Positions 22,948-31,506 of a DNA stretch of 64,000 nt are shown piece by piece. A program made the position numbers and the translations under genes. A model generated the notes under the pieces. The model did not search any database and was not told the DNA's origin. It saw only the letters and a list, made by a program, of their open reading frames with translations. Numbering within the stretch: the stretch's first letter is position 1; every line of letters begins with the position of its first letter. The stretch comes from Synechococcus sp. MW101C3 (GTDB taxonomy: Bacteria; Cyanobacteriota; Cyanobacteriia; PCC-6307; Cyanobiaceae): NCBI RefSeq assembly GCF_002252635.1, contig NZ_NQKX01000001.1:186001-250000 (forward strand), given 5' to 3'.

Positions 22948-23541
22948 GTGGCTGCAGGCGAACGTCCAGGAGGGGGGCAGACCCACTACCAGTTGCTGCG
23001 TCTGTCGACCACGGCGACGGCTCAGGAGCTGCGCCTGGCGTTCCGCACCTTGAGCAAGCTGTACCACCCCGACACCACCACTCTGCCGGCTGCGGAAGCA
23101 GAGCAGCAGTTTCAGCGCCTGCAGACGGCCTACACCACCCTCAGCGACCCCGATAGTCGCCACGCCTACGACCGGCAGCTGCGGCTGCTGCAGCTGCAGA
23201 AAGCTGCAGCGCTCCAGAAGGCCACGGCCGCCCCCGGCCTGGGGGTTCCCGCTGGGCAGCGCGCCCTCTCCGCACGCCGGGCGCTTTCGGGCGGTGAGTG
23301 GTTCGCGCTGGTGCTGCTCGGTGCCGCCCTGGTGTGCAGCCTGGTGCTGGGGCTCGGTCTGGCCTGGTGGCGGGGAGTTGATCTGCTGGTGTTGCCCGTG
23401 TCCGTGCAGACTGCCCCTCCATCCGGTGATACCGCTGGGGATGAACGCCCTGCCTCCGCTTCAGACGCCCCTCTACAACCATCCGTTGCCGGCCCTGGAG
23501 CAATGGCTGCGGCAGCTGGGAGCGAGCCCCAGCCGCAGTGA
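22948..23541 (+). CDS. J-domain protein with C-terminal membrane helix
   Basis: A 197-residue DnaJ-like co-chaperone. The J domain begins THYQLLRL and contains LYHPDTTT (HPD motif) and SDPDSRHAYDRQL. A hydrophobic span near residues 119-142 (ALVLLGAALVCSLVLGLGLAWW) suggests membrane anchorage, followed by a low-complexity tail rich in Ser, Ala and Pro. The start is GTG 22948. The tail overlaps the DUF3143 gene by 101 nt in another frame. It should recruit an Hsp70 to the membrane; the client is unknown. Confidence 0.85.
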   Translation: MAAGERPGGGQTHYQLLRLSTTATAQELRLAFRTLSKLYHPDTTTLPAAEAEQQFQRLQTAYTTLSDPDSRHAYDRQLRLLQLQKAAALQKATAAPGLGVPAGQRALSARRALSGGEWFALVLLGAALVCSLVLGLGLAWWRGVDLLVLPVSVQTAPPSGDTAGDERPASASDAPLQPSVAGPGAMAAAAGSEPQPQ

Positions 23542-23707
23542 CCGCAGCTCCTGGGATCTTCATCAGCCGCACTGGAGTGCCTTGATCGAGTTCGCGGTCG
23601 AGGACATCCGCGTGACCTGGCACCAGGACGGGCGCAGCACGGTGCGGCTGTTTCCCTATGGCCTCACCCGCGCCGATGTGGAATCAGCGATCCTGGCCGG
23701 GCCCTGA
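23441..23707 (+). CDS. DUF3143 family protein
   Basis: An 88-residue soluble protein. MNALPPLQTPLYNHPLPALE and WLRQLGASPSR, followed by WDLHQPHWSALIEF and VTWHQDGRSTVRLFPYGLTRADVESAI, fit the DUF3143 family of cyanobacteria. ATG 23441 lies inside the J-domain gene in a different frame, and the first 34 codons are shared DNA. The J-domain/DUF3143 pairing occurs widely in cyanobacteria, so both frames are probably real. It ends 8 nt before the convergent bioA. Function unknown. Confidence 0.85.
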   Translation: MNALPPLQTPLYNHPLPALEQWLRQLGASPSRSDRSSWDLHQPHWSALIEFAVEDIRVTWHQDGRSTVRLFPYGLTRADVESAILAGP

Positions 23708-23714
23708 GCCGCGC

Positions 23715-24980
23715 TCACAGGGCGGCCAGACCCTCCTGGATCACGCCGTAGCAGTGGGCCAGCTGGTCGTCAGTGAGGCACAGGGGCGGCAGCAGATAGA
23801 CCACCTGCCCCAGGGGCCTGATGAACACGCCCCGTTCCAGCGCCAGACGCTGAAGCACCCGCCCGCTGCGGTTCAGGTAGCCGGGGTCGGCCACCTTGAG
23901 GTCGAAGGCGGCGATGGTGCCGCACAGGCGCGGCCGCTCCACGCGCGGATCGGCGGCGAGCGCTTCGAGATGCGGCCGGTGCCGCGCTTCGAAGCCCGCA
24001 TACCGCTCCGGAGCTCCGGCCAGCAGGGCCAGGCTGGCGTTGGCCGCGGCGCAGCCCAGCGGGTTGGCCGTGAAGCTGTGGCCGTGGAAGAAGGTGTGGG
24101 TGGGGTCCCCGCTGATGAACCCCTGGTAAAGCTGCTCGCTGGCCAGGGTCACCCCCATCGGCAGGAAGCCTCCGGTGAGGCCTTTAGAAAGCGCCACCAG
24201 GTCGGGACGGATCCCCGCCTTGCGGCAGGCGAACAGCGCGCCGGTGCGGCCGAAGCCGGTCATCACCTCGTCGGCGATCAGCAGGGCACCCGCCTGGCGC
24301 ACCCGCTGCTCCACCGCCTGGAGAAAGCCGGGACGCACCATCGCCATGCCGCTGGCCCCCTGCACGAGCGGCTCCAGGATCACCGCCGCCGTGGGACGTT
24401 CCAGCAGGCTTTCGAGCGCCTGTAACGCTGCCTCTTCCTTCTCTGCCACCAGCGGATCGTGCCACCAGGTGGAGGGCCAGGGGGCCCGCGCCACCGGGCA
24501 GAGCAGCGGGTCGAAGGGCGCCGAAAACAGGGACCGCTCCCCCATCGCCATCGCCCCGAAGGTGTCGCCGTGGTAGGCCCCGTCAAAGGCGATCCACTGC
24601 GGGCGGTCCTCGCCACGATTCCGCCACCACTGCCAGGCGATCTTCAGGGCCACCTCCACGGCCGTGGAGCCGTCATCGGAGAAGAACAGCCGCTCCAGCC
24701 CGCTGGCGGCGCTGAGGCTTGTGGCCAGCTGCTCGGCCTGGGGATGGCTGAAGTTGGCGAAGATCACCTGCTCAAGCTCCGTCACCTGGCTGGCCACCGC
24801 TGCCGCGATCGTGGGCTCGGCATGCCCGTGCAGGGTCACCCACCAGCTACTAATCGCGTCGATCAACTGGCGGCCGTCATCGAGTTCCAGCAGGGCGCCC
24901 CGGCCGCGCACAGCCCGCAGCGGCGGCTCGCTCGTGGCCACCTGGGTGGTCGGATGCCAGAGATGGGGATGCCAGCTCAT
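23715..24980 (-). CDS. bioA: Adenosylmethionine-8-amino-7-oxononanoate aminotransferase
   Basis: A 421-residue class III aminotransferase converting KAPA to DAPA in biotin synthesis, using SAM as amino donor and PLP as cofactor. Seen motifs: AISSWWVTLHGHAEPTIA, SDDGSTAVEVALK, AFDGAYHGDTFGAM, IADEVMTGFGRTG and the PLP lysine region LVALSKGLTGGFLPMG. The start is ATG 24980 (MSWHPHLWHPTTQ); an in-frame GTG-side extension to 25028 would overlap the 51-residue gene upstream. It is the last gene of the bio cluster. Confidence 0.95.
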   Translation of the reverse strand: MSWHPHLWHPTTQVATSEPPLRAVRGRGALLELDDGRQLIDAISSWWVTLHGHAEPTIAAAVASQVTELEQVIFANFSHPQAEQLATSLSAASGLERLFFSDDGSTAVEVALKIAWQWWRNRGEDRPQWIAFDGAYHGDTFGAMAMGERSLFSAPFDPLLCPVARAPWPSTWWHDPLVAEKEEAALQALESLLERPTAAVILEPLVQGASGMAMVRPGFLQAVEQRVRQAGALLIADEVMTGFGRTGALFACRKAGIRPDLVALSKGLTGGFLPMGVTLASEQLYQGFISGDPTHTFFHGHSFTANPLGCAAANASLALLAGAPERYAGFEARHRPHLEALAADPRVERPRLCGTIAAFDLKVADPGYLNRSGRVLQRLALERGVFIRPLGQVVYLLPPLCLTDDQLAHCYGVIQEGLAAL

Positions 24981-24999
24981 CGGGCAGGAACGGCGGCCT

Positions 25000-25155
25000 T
25001 CACCGGCAGCGGCGGGCTTCGCGCTCACCTTCGGCGGCCAGGGGGCCGCAGTTCACCCACCGCACCACCGAGATCTCGATGTCGGTGAAGATCACCAGCA
25101 CGGCGGTGCAGATCGCTGCCACCACAGTGCTGACCAGCGCGTGCTTTCGGGTCAT
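25000..25155 (-). CDS. Predicted 51-residue membrane protein between bioD and bioA
   Basis: The frame starts ATG 25155: MTRKHALVSTVVAAICTAVL, then VIFTDIEISVVRWVNCGPLA and a charged tail (EGEREARRCR). Residues about 8-26 form a likely transmembrane helix or signal sequence; two cysteines lie in the tail. It fits exactly into the gap between bioD (stop 10 nt upstream) and bioA (start 20 nt downstream), in the same direction. Family unknown to me. The regular spacing and plausible protein composition support a real gene. Confidence 0.6.
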   Translation of the reverse strand: MTRKHALVSTVVAAICTAVLVIFTDIEISVVRWVNCGPLAAEGEREARRCR

Positions 25156-25164
25156 GCGCCAAGG

Positions 25165-25809
25165 TTACGGGGCGCCGAGGGCGCTGCTGAGGCCGCTGGT
25201 CTCCCAGGCCTCGGCCAGCGCGGCGGCGCCCAGCAGCGGCAGCGGCGGCAGGCAGCCCAGCAGCGGCGCACCGCTCAGCTCGCGCAAGGTGCCGGGATTG
25301 TCGGCATGCGGGGGGCCGTTGAGCACGAGGCCCAGCAGGGGGATCTGGCGGCTCCGCAGCGCCTCGACCGACAGCAGCGTGTGGTTGAGGGTGCCCAGTC
25401 CGCTGCGGGCCACCAGCACCACCGGCAACCCCCAGCGCTGGATCTGATCGATCTGCATCAGGTCACGGCGCAGGGGCACCAGCAGCCCGCCGGCCGTTTC
25501 CACCACCAACGGTCCGTCCACGGCGGGAAGATCCAGCCGCTCCCGCTCGAGATGCTCCCCTTCCAGCTCGGCAGCCCAGTGGGGCGAGACCGGCGCGGCG
25601 AAGCGGTAGGCCTCCGGCAGTAATCGCTGCTCGATCTGCGCGGCGGTCAGCCCCAGCATCCGGCCCACCCGGTCACGGTCGCCGCCGTCCTCGAGCCCGC
25701 ACTGCACCGGCTTCCAGTAGTGGGCGCCCAGCCCCAGGGTCAGCAGGGCGCTGACCACGGTCTTGCCCACGTCGGTGTCCGTGCCGCAGATGATCAGTTG
25801 CTGCTTCAT
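25165..25809 (-). CDS. bioD: Dethiobiotin synthetase
   Basis: A 214-residue ATP-dependent enzyme closing the ureido ring of dethiobiotin from DAPA and CO2. The P-loop is GTDTDVGKT at the N-terminus, followed by the substrate-contact region KPVQCG and VVETAGGLLVPL. The start is ATG 25809 (MKQQLIICGT). It is separated from bioC by 66 nt and followed by the 51-residue gene after 9 nt. Length is normal. Confidence 0.95.
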   Translation of the reverse strand: MKQQLIICGTDTDVGKTVVSALLTLGLGAHYWKPVQCGLEDGGDRDRVGRMLGLTAAQIEQRLLPEAYRFAAPVSPHWAAELEGEHLERERLDLPAVDGPLVVETAGGLLVPLRRDLMQIDQIQRWGLPVVLVARSGLGTLNHTLLSVEALRSRQIPLLGLVLNGPPHADNPGTLRELSGAPLLGCLPPLPLLGAAALAEAWETSGLSSALGAP

Positions 25810-25875
25810 GAACGTGCTGCCTCGTTCAGATGCTGCTGGTGCATGAGCTTGCTGCCTCCTGCCGGGGTTGCTTCA

Positions 25876-26685
25876 TCACGCCACAGTGCCAGCCTGGCGC
25901 CACGGGCTGGGAGCGGGCCGCTGACCGATCAGCACCAGCACCTCCCAGGTGAGGAGCTTGCGCGGCCGGCCGGCTGGGCTCAGGGTGGGCTCCGCCGGCC
26001 AGGCGGCCTCCAGCCGGCGCCACTGGCCGGGTGTGAGTGGCGCCGCAGGCGTGCTGCCGGCACCGAGCGCCTGGATCTGCCGCAGAAAGGTGAGCGCCGT
26101 CGGCGCGAAGCGGCTGAAGCGCAGGCGCCGCTGTGCCTTGAGCTTCAGGTGGCGCTGGGCGCCATGCACCAAGGCGCCGGCTTCGGGCAGCGGCAGGGCG
26201 CTGCAGGGCCCCCGCGCCCCCGCCGCCGCCTGGAGCCACTGGGGGAAGCTGCCGGCCGTGGGTACCGCCAGCACCAGCCAGCCGCCCGGGGCCAGGCGGC
26301 GGCACCAGTGCTCCAGCTGATCCTGCGGGCACTCGAGCCACTGCAACGCAAAGCTCGACACCAGCAACGAGGCGTTCTCCAGCTGGGGCGGCAGGCCGGT
26401 GTTGAGGTCCCACAGCAGCGATTCCCCCCCGTCCCTTGCACCTTGGTGCAGCAGCTCGGCGCAGAGGTCGAGGCGCAGGGGCTGAAGTGACGGCCGCAGT
26501 TGCTGCACCGCCCTGCTCAGCAGGCCGCTACCGGCGCCGAGGTCGGCGCAGGGGCCGGCAACCAACGGCAGCTCGCGGCAGTGGCGGGCCAGCCGCCAGG
26601 CCACCGCCCGCTGCAGGCTGGCCCGTTGCTCATAGGTACCGGCGTGGCGGCCGAACGCCTTGCGCACCTGCTCCTGCAGGGTCAT
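25876..26685 (-). CDS. bioC: Malonyl-ACP O-methyltransferase
   Basis: A 269-residue SAM-dependent methyltransferase that methylates malonyl-ACP to begin pimeloyl assembly. Features are VRKAFGRHAGTYEQRASLQ (typical BioC N-terminus), CADLGAGSGLLSRAV (SAM motif I) and LLVSSFALQWLECP. ATG 26685 overlaps the bioK stop by 4 nt (ATGA), which indicates translational coupling. The C-terminal third is divergent, as usual in BioC. Confidence 0.93.
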   Translation of the reverse strand: MTLQEQVRKAFGRHAGTYEQRASLQRAVAWRLARHCRELPLVAGPCADLGAGSGLLSRAVQQLRPSLQPLRLDLCAELLHQGARDGGESLLWDLNTGLPPQLENASLLVSSFALQWLECPQDQLEHWCRRLAPGGWLVLAVPTAGSFPQWLQAAAGARGPCSALPLPEAGALVHGAQRHLKLKAQRRLRFSRFAPTALTFLRQIQALGAGSTPAAPLTPGQWRRLEAAWPAEPTLSPAGRPRKLLTWEVLVLIGQRPAPSPWRQAGTVA

Positions 26686-27374
26686 GGCGCCTCCAGCCAG
26701 CTGAGCACGGGCTCGATCAGGGGCGCGCGCAGCAGGCTGTGGCCCGCTCCGGCGATCTGCCAGACGGTGGCCGCGGGCAGAGCCCGCCGCAGGGCGGCCC
26801 GGCTGGCGGCGGCGACAATCCGGTCATCCTCGGCTTCCACCAGCAGCACCCGGGCTGCGAGTGGAAACGCTGCCGGCAGCCTGTCGACCCGCCCCAGCAG
26901 GTCCAGATCGCTGCGCAGCCGCTCGATGCCCGCTGCCGTGAGTGGCTCGCTCCCCGGGCCCGGTGGCAGCAGGTCGGCGGGATCGGGTGCTGCCGCCTGG
27001 CGAAGGAAGTCCGCCAGCAGGTCCGCGGCCTGCCCGCCGGCCAGCCGCGCTTCCATGCCGGCCAGGGCAGCGCGCAGGGGGCGGCCTTCCCTCCCTGACG
27101 GCACGAAGGCCGCGAAGCTCGCCAGCAGCACCACCGCATCGGCGGAGGCCAGCACGGCTGGAGGCAATAAGTGCAGCCCGAGTGAATGGACAAGCACACC
27201 GCGCCTGCCGGGGGGCGATCCGTTCTCCCAGGCGGGGATCCGGGGCAGCAGCGGTCCGTAGCCCCGTTCGCCGCAGTGCCAGCTCCAGCCGCGTGGCTCG
27301 GCAGCTGCCCGCCACGGCTCCCAGGCCCGGCTGTCGCCGGCCCAGCCATGCATCGCCAGCAGTTGCCCGCTCAT
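26682..27374 (-). CDS. bioK: Alpha/beta hydrolase, putative pimeloyl-ACP methyl ester esterase BioK
   Basis: A 230-residue alpha/beta hydrolase between bioF and bioC. BioK is the esterase that replaces BioH in marine picocyanobacteria, releasing pimeloyl-ACP from its methyl ester. The N-terminus MHGWAGDSRAWEPW contains the oxyanion HGW, the nucleophile is probably the serine in GVLVHSLGLHLLP (H-S-L-G), and the C-terminal GAGHSLLRAP supplies the histidine. Its start and stop overlap the neighbours by 4 nt each. The identification depends on position and fold. Confidence 0.8.
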   Translation of the reverse strand: MSGQLLAMHGWAGDSRAWEPWRAAAEPRGWSWHCGERGYGPLLPRIPAWENGSPPGRRGVLVHSLGLHLLPPAVLASADAVVLLASFAAFVPSGREGRPLRAALAGMEARLAGGQAADLLADFLRQAAAPDPADLLPPGPGSEPLTAAGIERLRSDLDLLGRVDRLPAAFPLAARVLLVEAEDDRIVAAASRAALRRALPAATVWQIAGAGHSLLRAPLIEPVLSWLEAP

Positions 27375-28639
27375 CGGCCGCCACCGGCCACCGGCGTGCC
27401 GAGGGCGGCCAGCAACCGCGCCAGCGTGCCGGTGGGCAGGCTGCGGCTCAGCACCAGTCGCAAGCGGGAGGTGCCCTCAGGCACCGTGGGCGGGCGGATC
27501 GCCACGCTGAGCAGACCGGCCCGCTCCAGCTGCGCTTGCAGCGCCAGGGCGGCCCCGTCATTGCCCACCAGCAGCGGCAGCACCGGCCCGGTCCCTTCCG
27601 GTCGCTGCCAGCCGGCTGCGGCCAGGCCGCAGCGCCAGCGCTCCGCCCGGTTCAGCAGGGCCTGCCCCAGTCCGGGATCCTGCTGCAGCAGCTCCAGGGC
27701 CGCCAGGGCAGCCGCCGCTAGGCAGGGCGCTAGGGCCGTGGAGTAGCGGAAAGCGCCTGAGCTCTGCAGCAGCCAGTCGGCCAGGGGGGCATCAGCCGCC
27801 AGAAAGGCGCCGCCGCTGCCGAAGGCCTTGCCGAAGGTGCCGCTCACCAGGCTCACCCCTGCCAGGCCATGGGCCAGGCCCCGTCCGCCCGGCCCCAACA
27901 CGCCGAGCCCGTGCGCTTCATCCACCAACAGCCGCGCCCTCTGCTGCCGGCAGATGCGGGCGATGGCCGCCAGATCCGGGCTGGTGCCCTCCATGCTGAA
28001 CAGGCTCTCGGTGATCACCAGCGTCTGGCGCTGAGGCTCCGCTGTCCGTTGCTGGATCAGCCGCCGTTCAAGGTCGGCGCTGTCGTTGTGGCGGAACCGC
28101 AGCAGGCGGGCGCCGCTGGCCTGCACCCCCAGCAGCAGCGAGTGATGGATCAGCCGGTCCGCCAGCACCACCCCGTGCCGCCCTGTGAGGGCGAGCACGG
28201 CCGCCAGATTGGCCTGAAATCCGCTGGGGAACAGCAGCACCTGCCCACGCCCGAGCCAGTTGGCGAGGGTTTCGGCCAGCAGGGTGTGCACCGGCCGGGT
28301 GCCTGTCACCAGCGGAGAGGCGCCGGAGCCGGTGCCGTCTCTGGCGATGGCGTCGCAGGCTGCCTGCTGCAGAAGGGGGTGATGGCTGAAGCCCAGATAG
28401 TCGTTGCTGGCCAGGTCCAGCAGTGGCGCTGCCGCCTCACCGGCGCCCACCACGGCCTTCAGCCCGCCGCCGGCCGTGGTGGCAAAGCTGCGCAGCCGCC
28501 GGCGCCGGTCGGGGGGGACGCGGCTGAGGGATGGCCACAGGGAGCTGAGGGGATCGGCAGGATCACCGGCCGGGAGCACGTTCACCACCCACTGGGGGCC
28601 ACGGGGCCCACCAGTCTGCCCAGCCGCGCCGGGGCTCAT
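27371..28639 (-). CDS. bioF: 8-amino-7-oxononanoate synthase
   Basis: A PLP enzyme of up to 422 residues condensing pimeloyl-ACP with alanine. Motifs are LDLASNDYLGFSHHP, GSGASPLVTGT, LVDEAHGLGVLGPGGRG and the PLP-lysine segment SGTFGKAFGSGGAFLA. ATG 28639 is the longest frame and lies only 11 nt from the divergent helicase start; GTG codons at 28588, 28585 and 28579 are shorter candidates that better match usual BioF N-termini. It is first in the bio operon and overlaps bioK by 4 nt. Confidence 0.92.
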   Translation of the reverse strand: MSPGAAGQTGGPRGPQWVVNVLPAGDPADPLSSLWPSLSRVPPDRRRRLRSFATTAGGGLKAVVGAGEAAAPLLDLASNDYLGFSHHPLLQQAACDAIARDGTGSGASPLVTGTRPVHTLLAETLANWLGRGQVLLFPSGFQANLAAVLALTGRHGVVLADRLIHHSLLLGVQASGARLLRFRHNDSADLERRLIQQRTAEPQRQTLVITESLFSMEGTSPDLAAIARICRQQRARLLVDEAHGLGVLGPGGRGLAHGLAGVSLVSGTFGKAFGSGGAFLAADAPLADWLLQSSGAFRYSTALAPCLAAAALAALELLQQDPGLGQALLNRAERWRCGLAAAGWQRPEGTGPVLPLLVGNDGAALALQAQLERAGLLSVAIRPPTVPEGTSRLRLVLSRSLPTGTLARLLAALGTPVAGGGR

Positions 28640-28650
28640 AGAATCTCTGC

Positions 28651-31506
28651 ATGCTCACTGCCGGTACCGACGCTCCGTCCGCTGCGACGACGGTTCCCCC
28701 CGCGGTGCCTGTTCCGGAGCCCCACCACGAGCCGAAGCCTGTGTCTCCGGTGGAGGAGCTGTTCCCGTTCCCGCTCGATCCCTTCCAGCTGGAAGCGATC
28801 GACGCCCTCAACCAGGGGCATTCGGTGGTGGTGAGTGCCCCCACTGGCTCCGGTAAAACCCTGGTGGGCGAATACGCCATCCATCGGGCGCTGGCCCACG
28901 GGCAGCGCGTTTTCTACACGACGCCGCTCAAGGCCCTCTCCAATCAGAAGCTGCGCGATTTCCGCCAGCAGTTCGGCGAGGAGCGCGTCGGCCTGATGAC
29001 CGGCGATCTGAGTGTGAACCGGGAAGCGGCGATCGTGGTGATGACCACGGAGATCTTCCGCAACATGCTCTATGCGGAGGTGGATCGGGGCGACGATCCG
29101 CTCGCTGACGTGGAGGCGGTGGTGCTTGATGAGTGCCACTACATGAATGACAGCCAGCGCGGCACGGTCTGGGAGGAGTCGATTATCCACTGCCCACCGG
29201 CGGTCCAGCTGGTGGCCTTGTCGGCCACGGTGGCCAACGCCGGCCAGCTCACTGACTGGATCGAGCGGGTGCACGGTCCGACCACGCTTGTGATGAGCGA
29301 CCACCGGCCCGTGCCGCTGGCCTTCAGCTTCTGCAGCGCCAAGGGCCTCCATCCGCTGCTCAACGACGAGGGCACCGGGCTCCACCCGAACTGCAAGGTG
29401 TGGCGTGCCCCCAAGGGCGATCGCCGCAAGGGCAAAACACCCCGGCCGCCCCAGCCGGAGCCGGCACCGCTGCCTTTCGTGGTGGCCCAGCTGGCCGAGC
29501 GCGAGATGCTTCCGGCCATCTACTTCATTTTCAGCCGCCGCGGCTGCGACAAGGCCGTGCGGGATCTGGGCCGCAGCAATCTGCTCAACGCGCAGGAGGC
29601 GGAGGTGGTGCGCCGTCGTCTCGACGCCTTTGTGGCCGTCACCCCGGAGGCCGTGCGGGAGGGGGGCCATGCCGAGGCCCTGCTGCGCGGCATCGCCGCC
29701 CATCACGCCGGCGTGCTGCCGGCCTGGAAGGAGCTGATCGAGGAATTGTTCCAGCAGGGTCTGGTGAAGGTGGTCTTCGCCACCGAAACCCTGGCGGCGG
29801 GCATCAACATGCCGGCGCGCACCACGGTGATTTCTGCGCTCTCCAAGCGCACCGAGCGGGGTCATCGACCTCTGATGGGCAGCGAATTCCTGCAGATGGC
29901 GGGCCGGGCCGGCCGCCGTGGCCTCGATGTGCAGGGCTATGTGGTCACGGTGCAGAGCCGTTTCGAGGGGGTGCGTGAGGCGGGGGCGCTGGCCACCAGC
30001 CCCGCAGATCCCTTGGTGAGCCAGTTCACGCCCAGCTACGGCATGGTGCTCAACCTGCTGCAGCGCTACGACCTGGCCAAAGCCCGGCAGCTGGTGGAGC
30101 GAAGCTTCGGCCGCTATCTCGCCAACATCGACCTGTTAGAAGACGAGGCCCGCATCGCTGAACTGCGCCAGCAGTTGGAGCAGCTCACGGGTCTCGGCGA
30201 CGACGTCCCCTGGGAGGCCTTTGAGGCCTATGAGAAACAACGCGACCACCTGCGCGAGGAGCGCCGGCTGCTGCGGATCCTGCAGCAGCAGGCCGAGGAG
30301 ACCCTCGCCCACGAGCTCACATTGGCGCTGCAGTTCGCCAGCGAAGGGACGCTGGTGAGCCTGAAGTGCCCGCAGCTCAGGGGCCGGGTCACCCCGGCGG
30401 TGATCGTGGAGAAACCCATGGGGCCCGGTCAGTTTCCGCTGCTGCTCTGCCTCACTGACGACAACATCTGGATCCTGGTGCCCTGCAATGCGGTCGTGAG
30501 CCTGCATGCGGAGCTCAGCTGCCTGCAGGTGACCACGATCGCGGCCCCGGAGCTGCGCCACGTTGGCGAGCTTCGTCATGGCGATCAGCACAGTGGCGGT
30601 CTGGCGCTGGCGGTGGGCTCGATGGCCCGCCGCCACGACATGACCACACCCCAGTACGACTTGGCCGGTGAGGTGCGCGATCAGGCCCTGCGGGTGCAGC
30701 AGCTGGAAGCGGAGCTTGAGCGTCACCCTGCTCACGCCTGGGGTGACCGCCGCCAGCTCAAGAAGCAGCGGCGCCGCATGGAGGAGCTGGACGCGGAGAT
30801 CGAGGAGCGGCAGCGACTGCTTCATCACCGCTCCAACCGTCACTGGGACACCTTCCTGTCCTTGATCGAGATCCTGCGCTTCTTCGGCGCGCTGGCGGGG
30901 CCGGATGGTCTGGTGCCCACGGAGGTGGGCCGCACCGTTGCGGCCCTGCGCGGCGACAACGAGCTCTGGCTCGGACTGTCACTGATGAGCGGCCATCTCG
31001 ACGAACTCAGTCCGGCCGAACTGGCCGCCGTGTTCGAAGCGATCAGCACCGAGGTGAACCGCCCCGATCTCTGGAGTGCCTACGACCCGCCACCGCTGGC
31101 GGAGGAAGCTCTGCGCGACCTTGGTGGCCTGCGGCGGGAATTGTTGCGCCAGCAGGAGAAGGCGGCTGTGGTGGTTCCGGCCTGGTGGGAGCCGGAGCTG
31201 ATGGGCCTCGTGCATGCCTGGGCGTCCGGTACCAGCTGGGTCGATGTGATGGCCAACACCTCGCTGGACGAGGGCGATGTGGTGCGCATCCTGCGCCGCA
31301 CGGTGGATCTGCTCGCCCAGGTGCCGTACGCCGAAGCCCTCAGTGAACTACTGAGAACAACGGCGCGAAAGGCATTGAATGCCATCAACCGCTTCCCGGT
31401 GTGTGAGCTTCAGGATCTACCCGGCGCCACTGCCTCTGCAGCCCCCAATCCAGCAGCACCCTCTCCCCCATCGCTTGCAGATGAAGGAACGAAAGGGGTG
31501 GAATAG
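28651..31506 (+). CDS. Ski2-like DExH RNA helicase with DSHCT-type C-terminus
   Basis: A 951-residue superfamily 2 helicase. Motif I is APTGSGKT, motif Ia TTPLKALSNQK, motif II DECH, motif III SAT and motif VI QMAGRAGRRGLD. The C-terminal region beyond residue 600 contains a helical DSHCT/Ski2-type portion ending around ARKALNAINRFPV. Homologues process structured or double-stranded RNA in eukaryotic exosome cofactors; the cyanobacterial role is not settled. The first 30 residues are low-complexity. The final ~30 residues are Ala/Pro-rich. Confidence 0.9.
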   Translation: MLTAGTDAPSAATTVPPAVPVPEPHHEPKPVSPVEELFPFPLDPFQLEAIDALNQGHSVVVSAPTGSGKTLVGEYAIHRALAHGQRVFYTTPLKALSNQKLRDFRQQFGEERVGLMTGDLSVNREAAIVVMTTEIFRNMLYAEVDRGDDPLADVEAVVLDECHYMNDSQRGTVWEESIIHCPPAVQLVALSATVANAGQLTDWIERVHGPTTLVMSDHRPVPLAFSFCSAKGLHPLLNDEGTGLHPNCKVWRAPKGDRRKGKTPRPPQPEPAPLPFVVAQLAEREMLPAIYFIFSRRGCDKAVRDLGRSNLLNAQEAEVVRRRLDAFVAVTPEAVREGGHAEALLRGIAAHHAGVLPAWKELIEELFQQGLVKVVFATETLAAGINMPARTTVISALSKRTERGHRPLMGSEFLQMAGRAGRRGLDVQGYVVTVQSRFEGVREAGALATSPADPLVSQFTPSYGMVLNLLQRYDLAKARQLVERSFGRYLANIDLLEDEARIAELRQQLEQLTGLGDDVPWEAFEAYEKQRDHLREERRLLRILQQQAEETLAHELTLALQFASEGTLVSLKCPQLRGRVTPAVIVEKPMGPGQFPLLLCLTDDNIWILVPCNAVVSLHAELSCLQVTTIAAPELRHVGELRHGDQHSGGLALAVGSMARRHDMTTPQYDLAGEVRDQALRVQQLEAELERHPAHAWGDRRQLKKQRRRMEELDAEIEERQRLLHHRSNRHWDTFLSLIEILRFFGALAGPDGLVPTEVGRTVAALRGDNELWLGLSLMSGHLDELSPAELAAVFEAISTEVNRPDLWSAYDPPPLAEEALRDLGGLRRELLRQQEKAAVVVPAWWEPELMGLVHAWASGTSWVDVMANTSLDEGDVVRILRRTVDLLAQVPYAEALSELLRTTARKALNAINRFPVCELQDLPGATASAAPNPAAPSPPSLADEGTKGVE

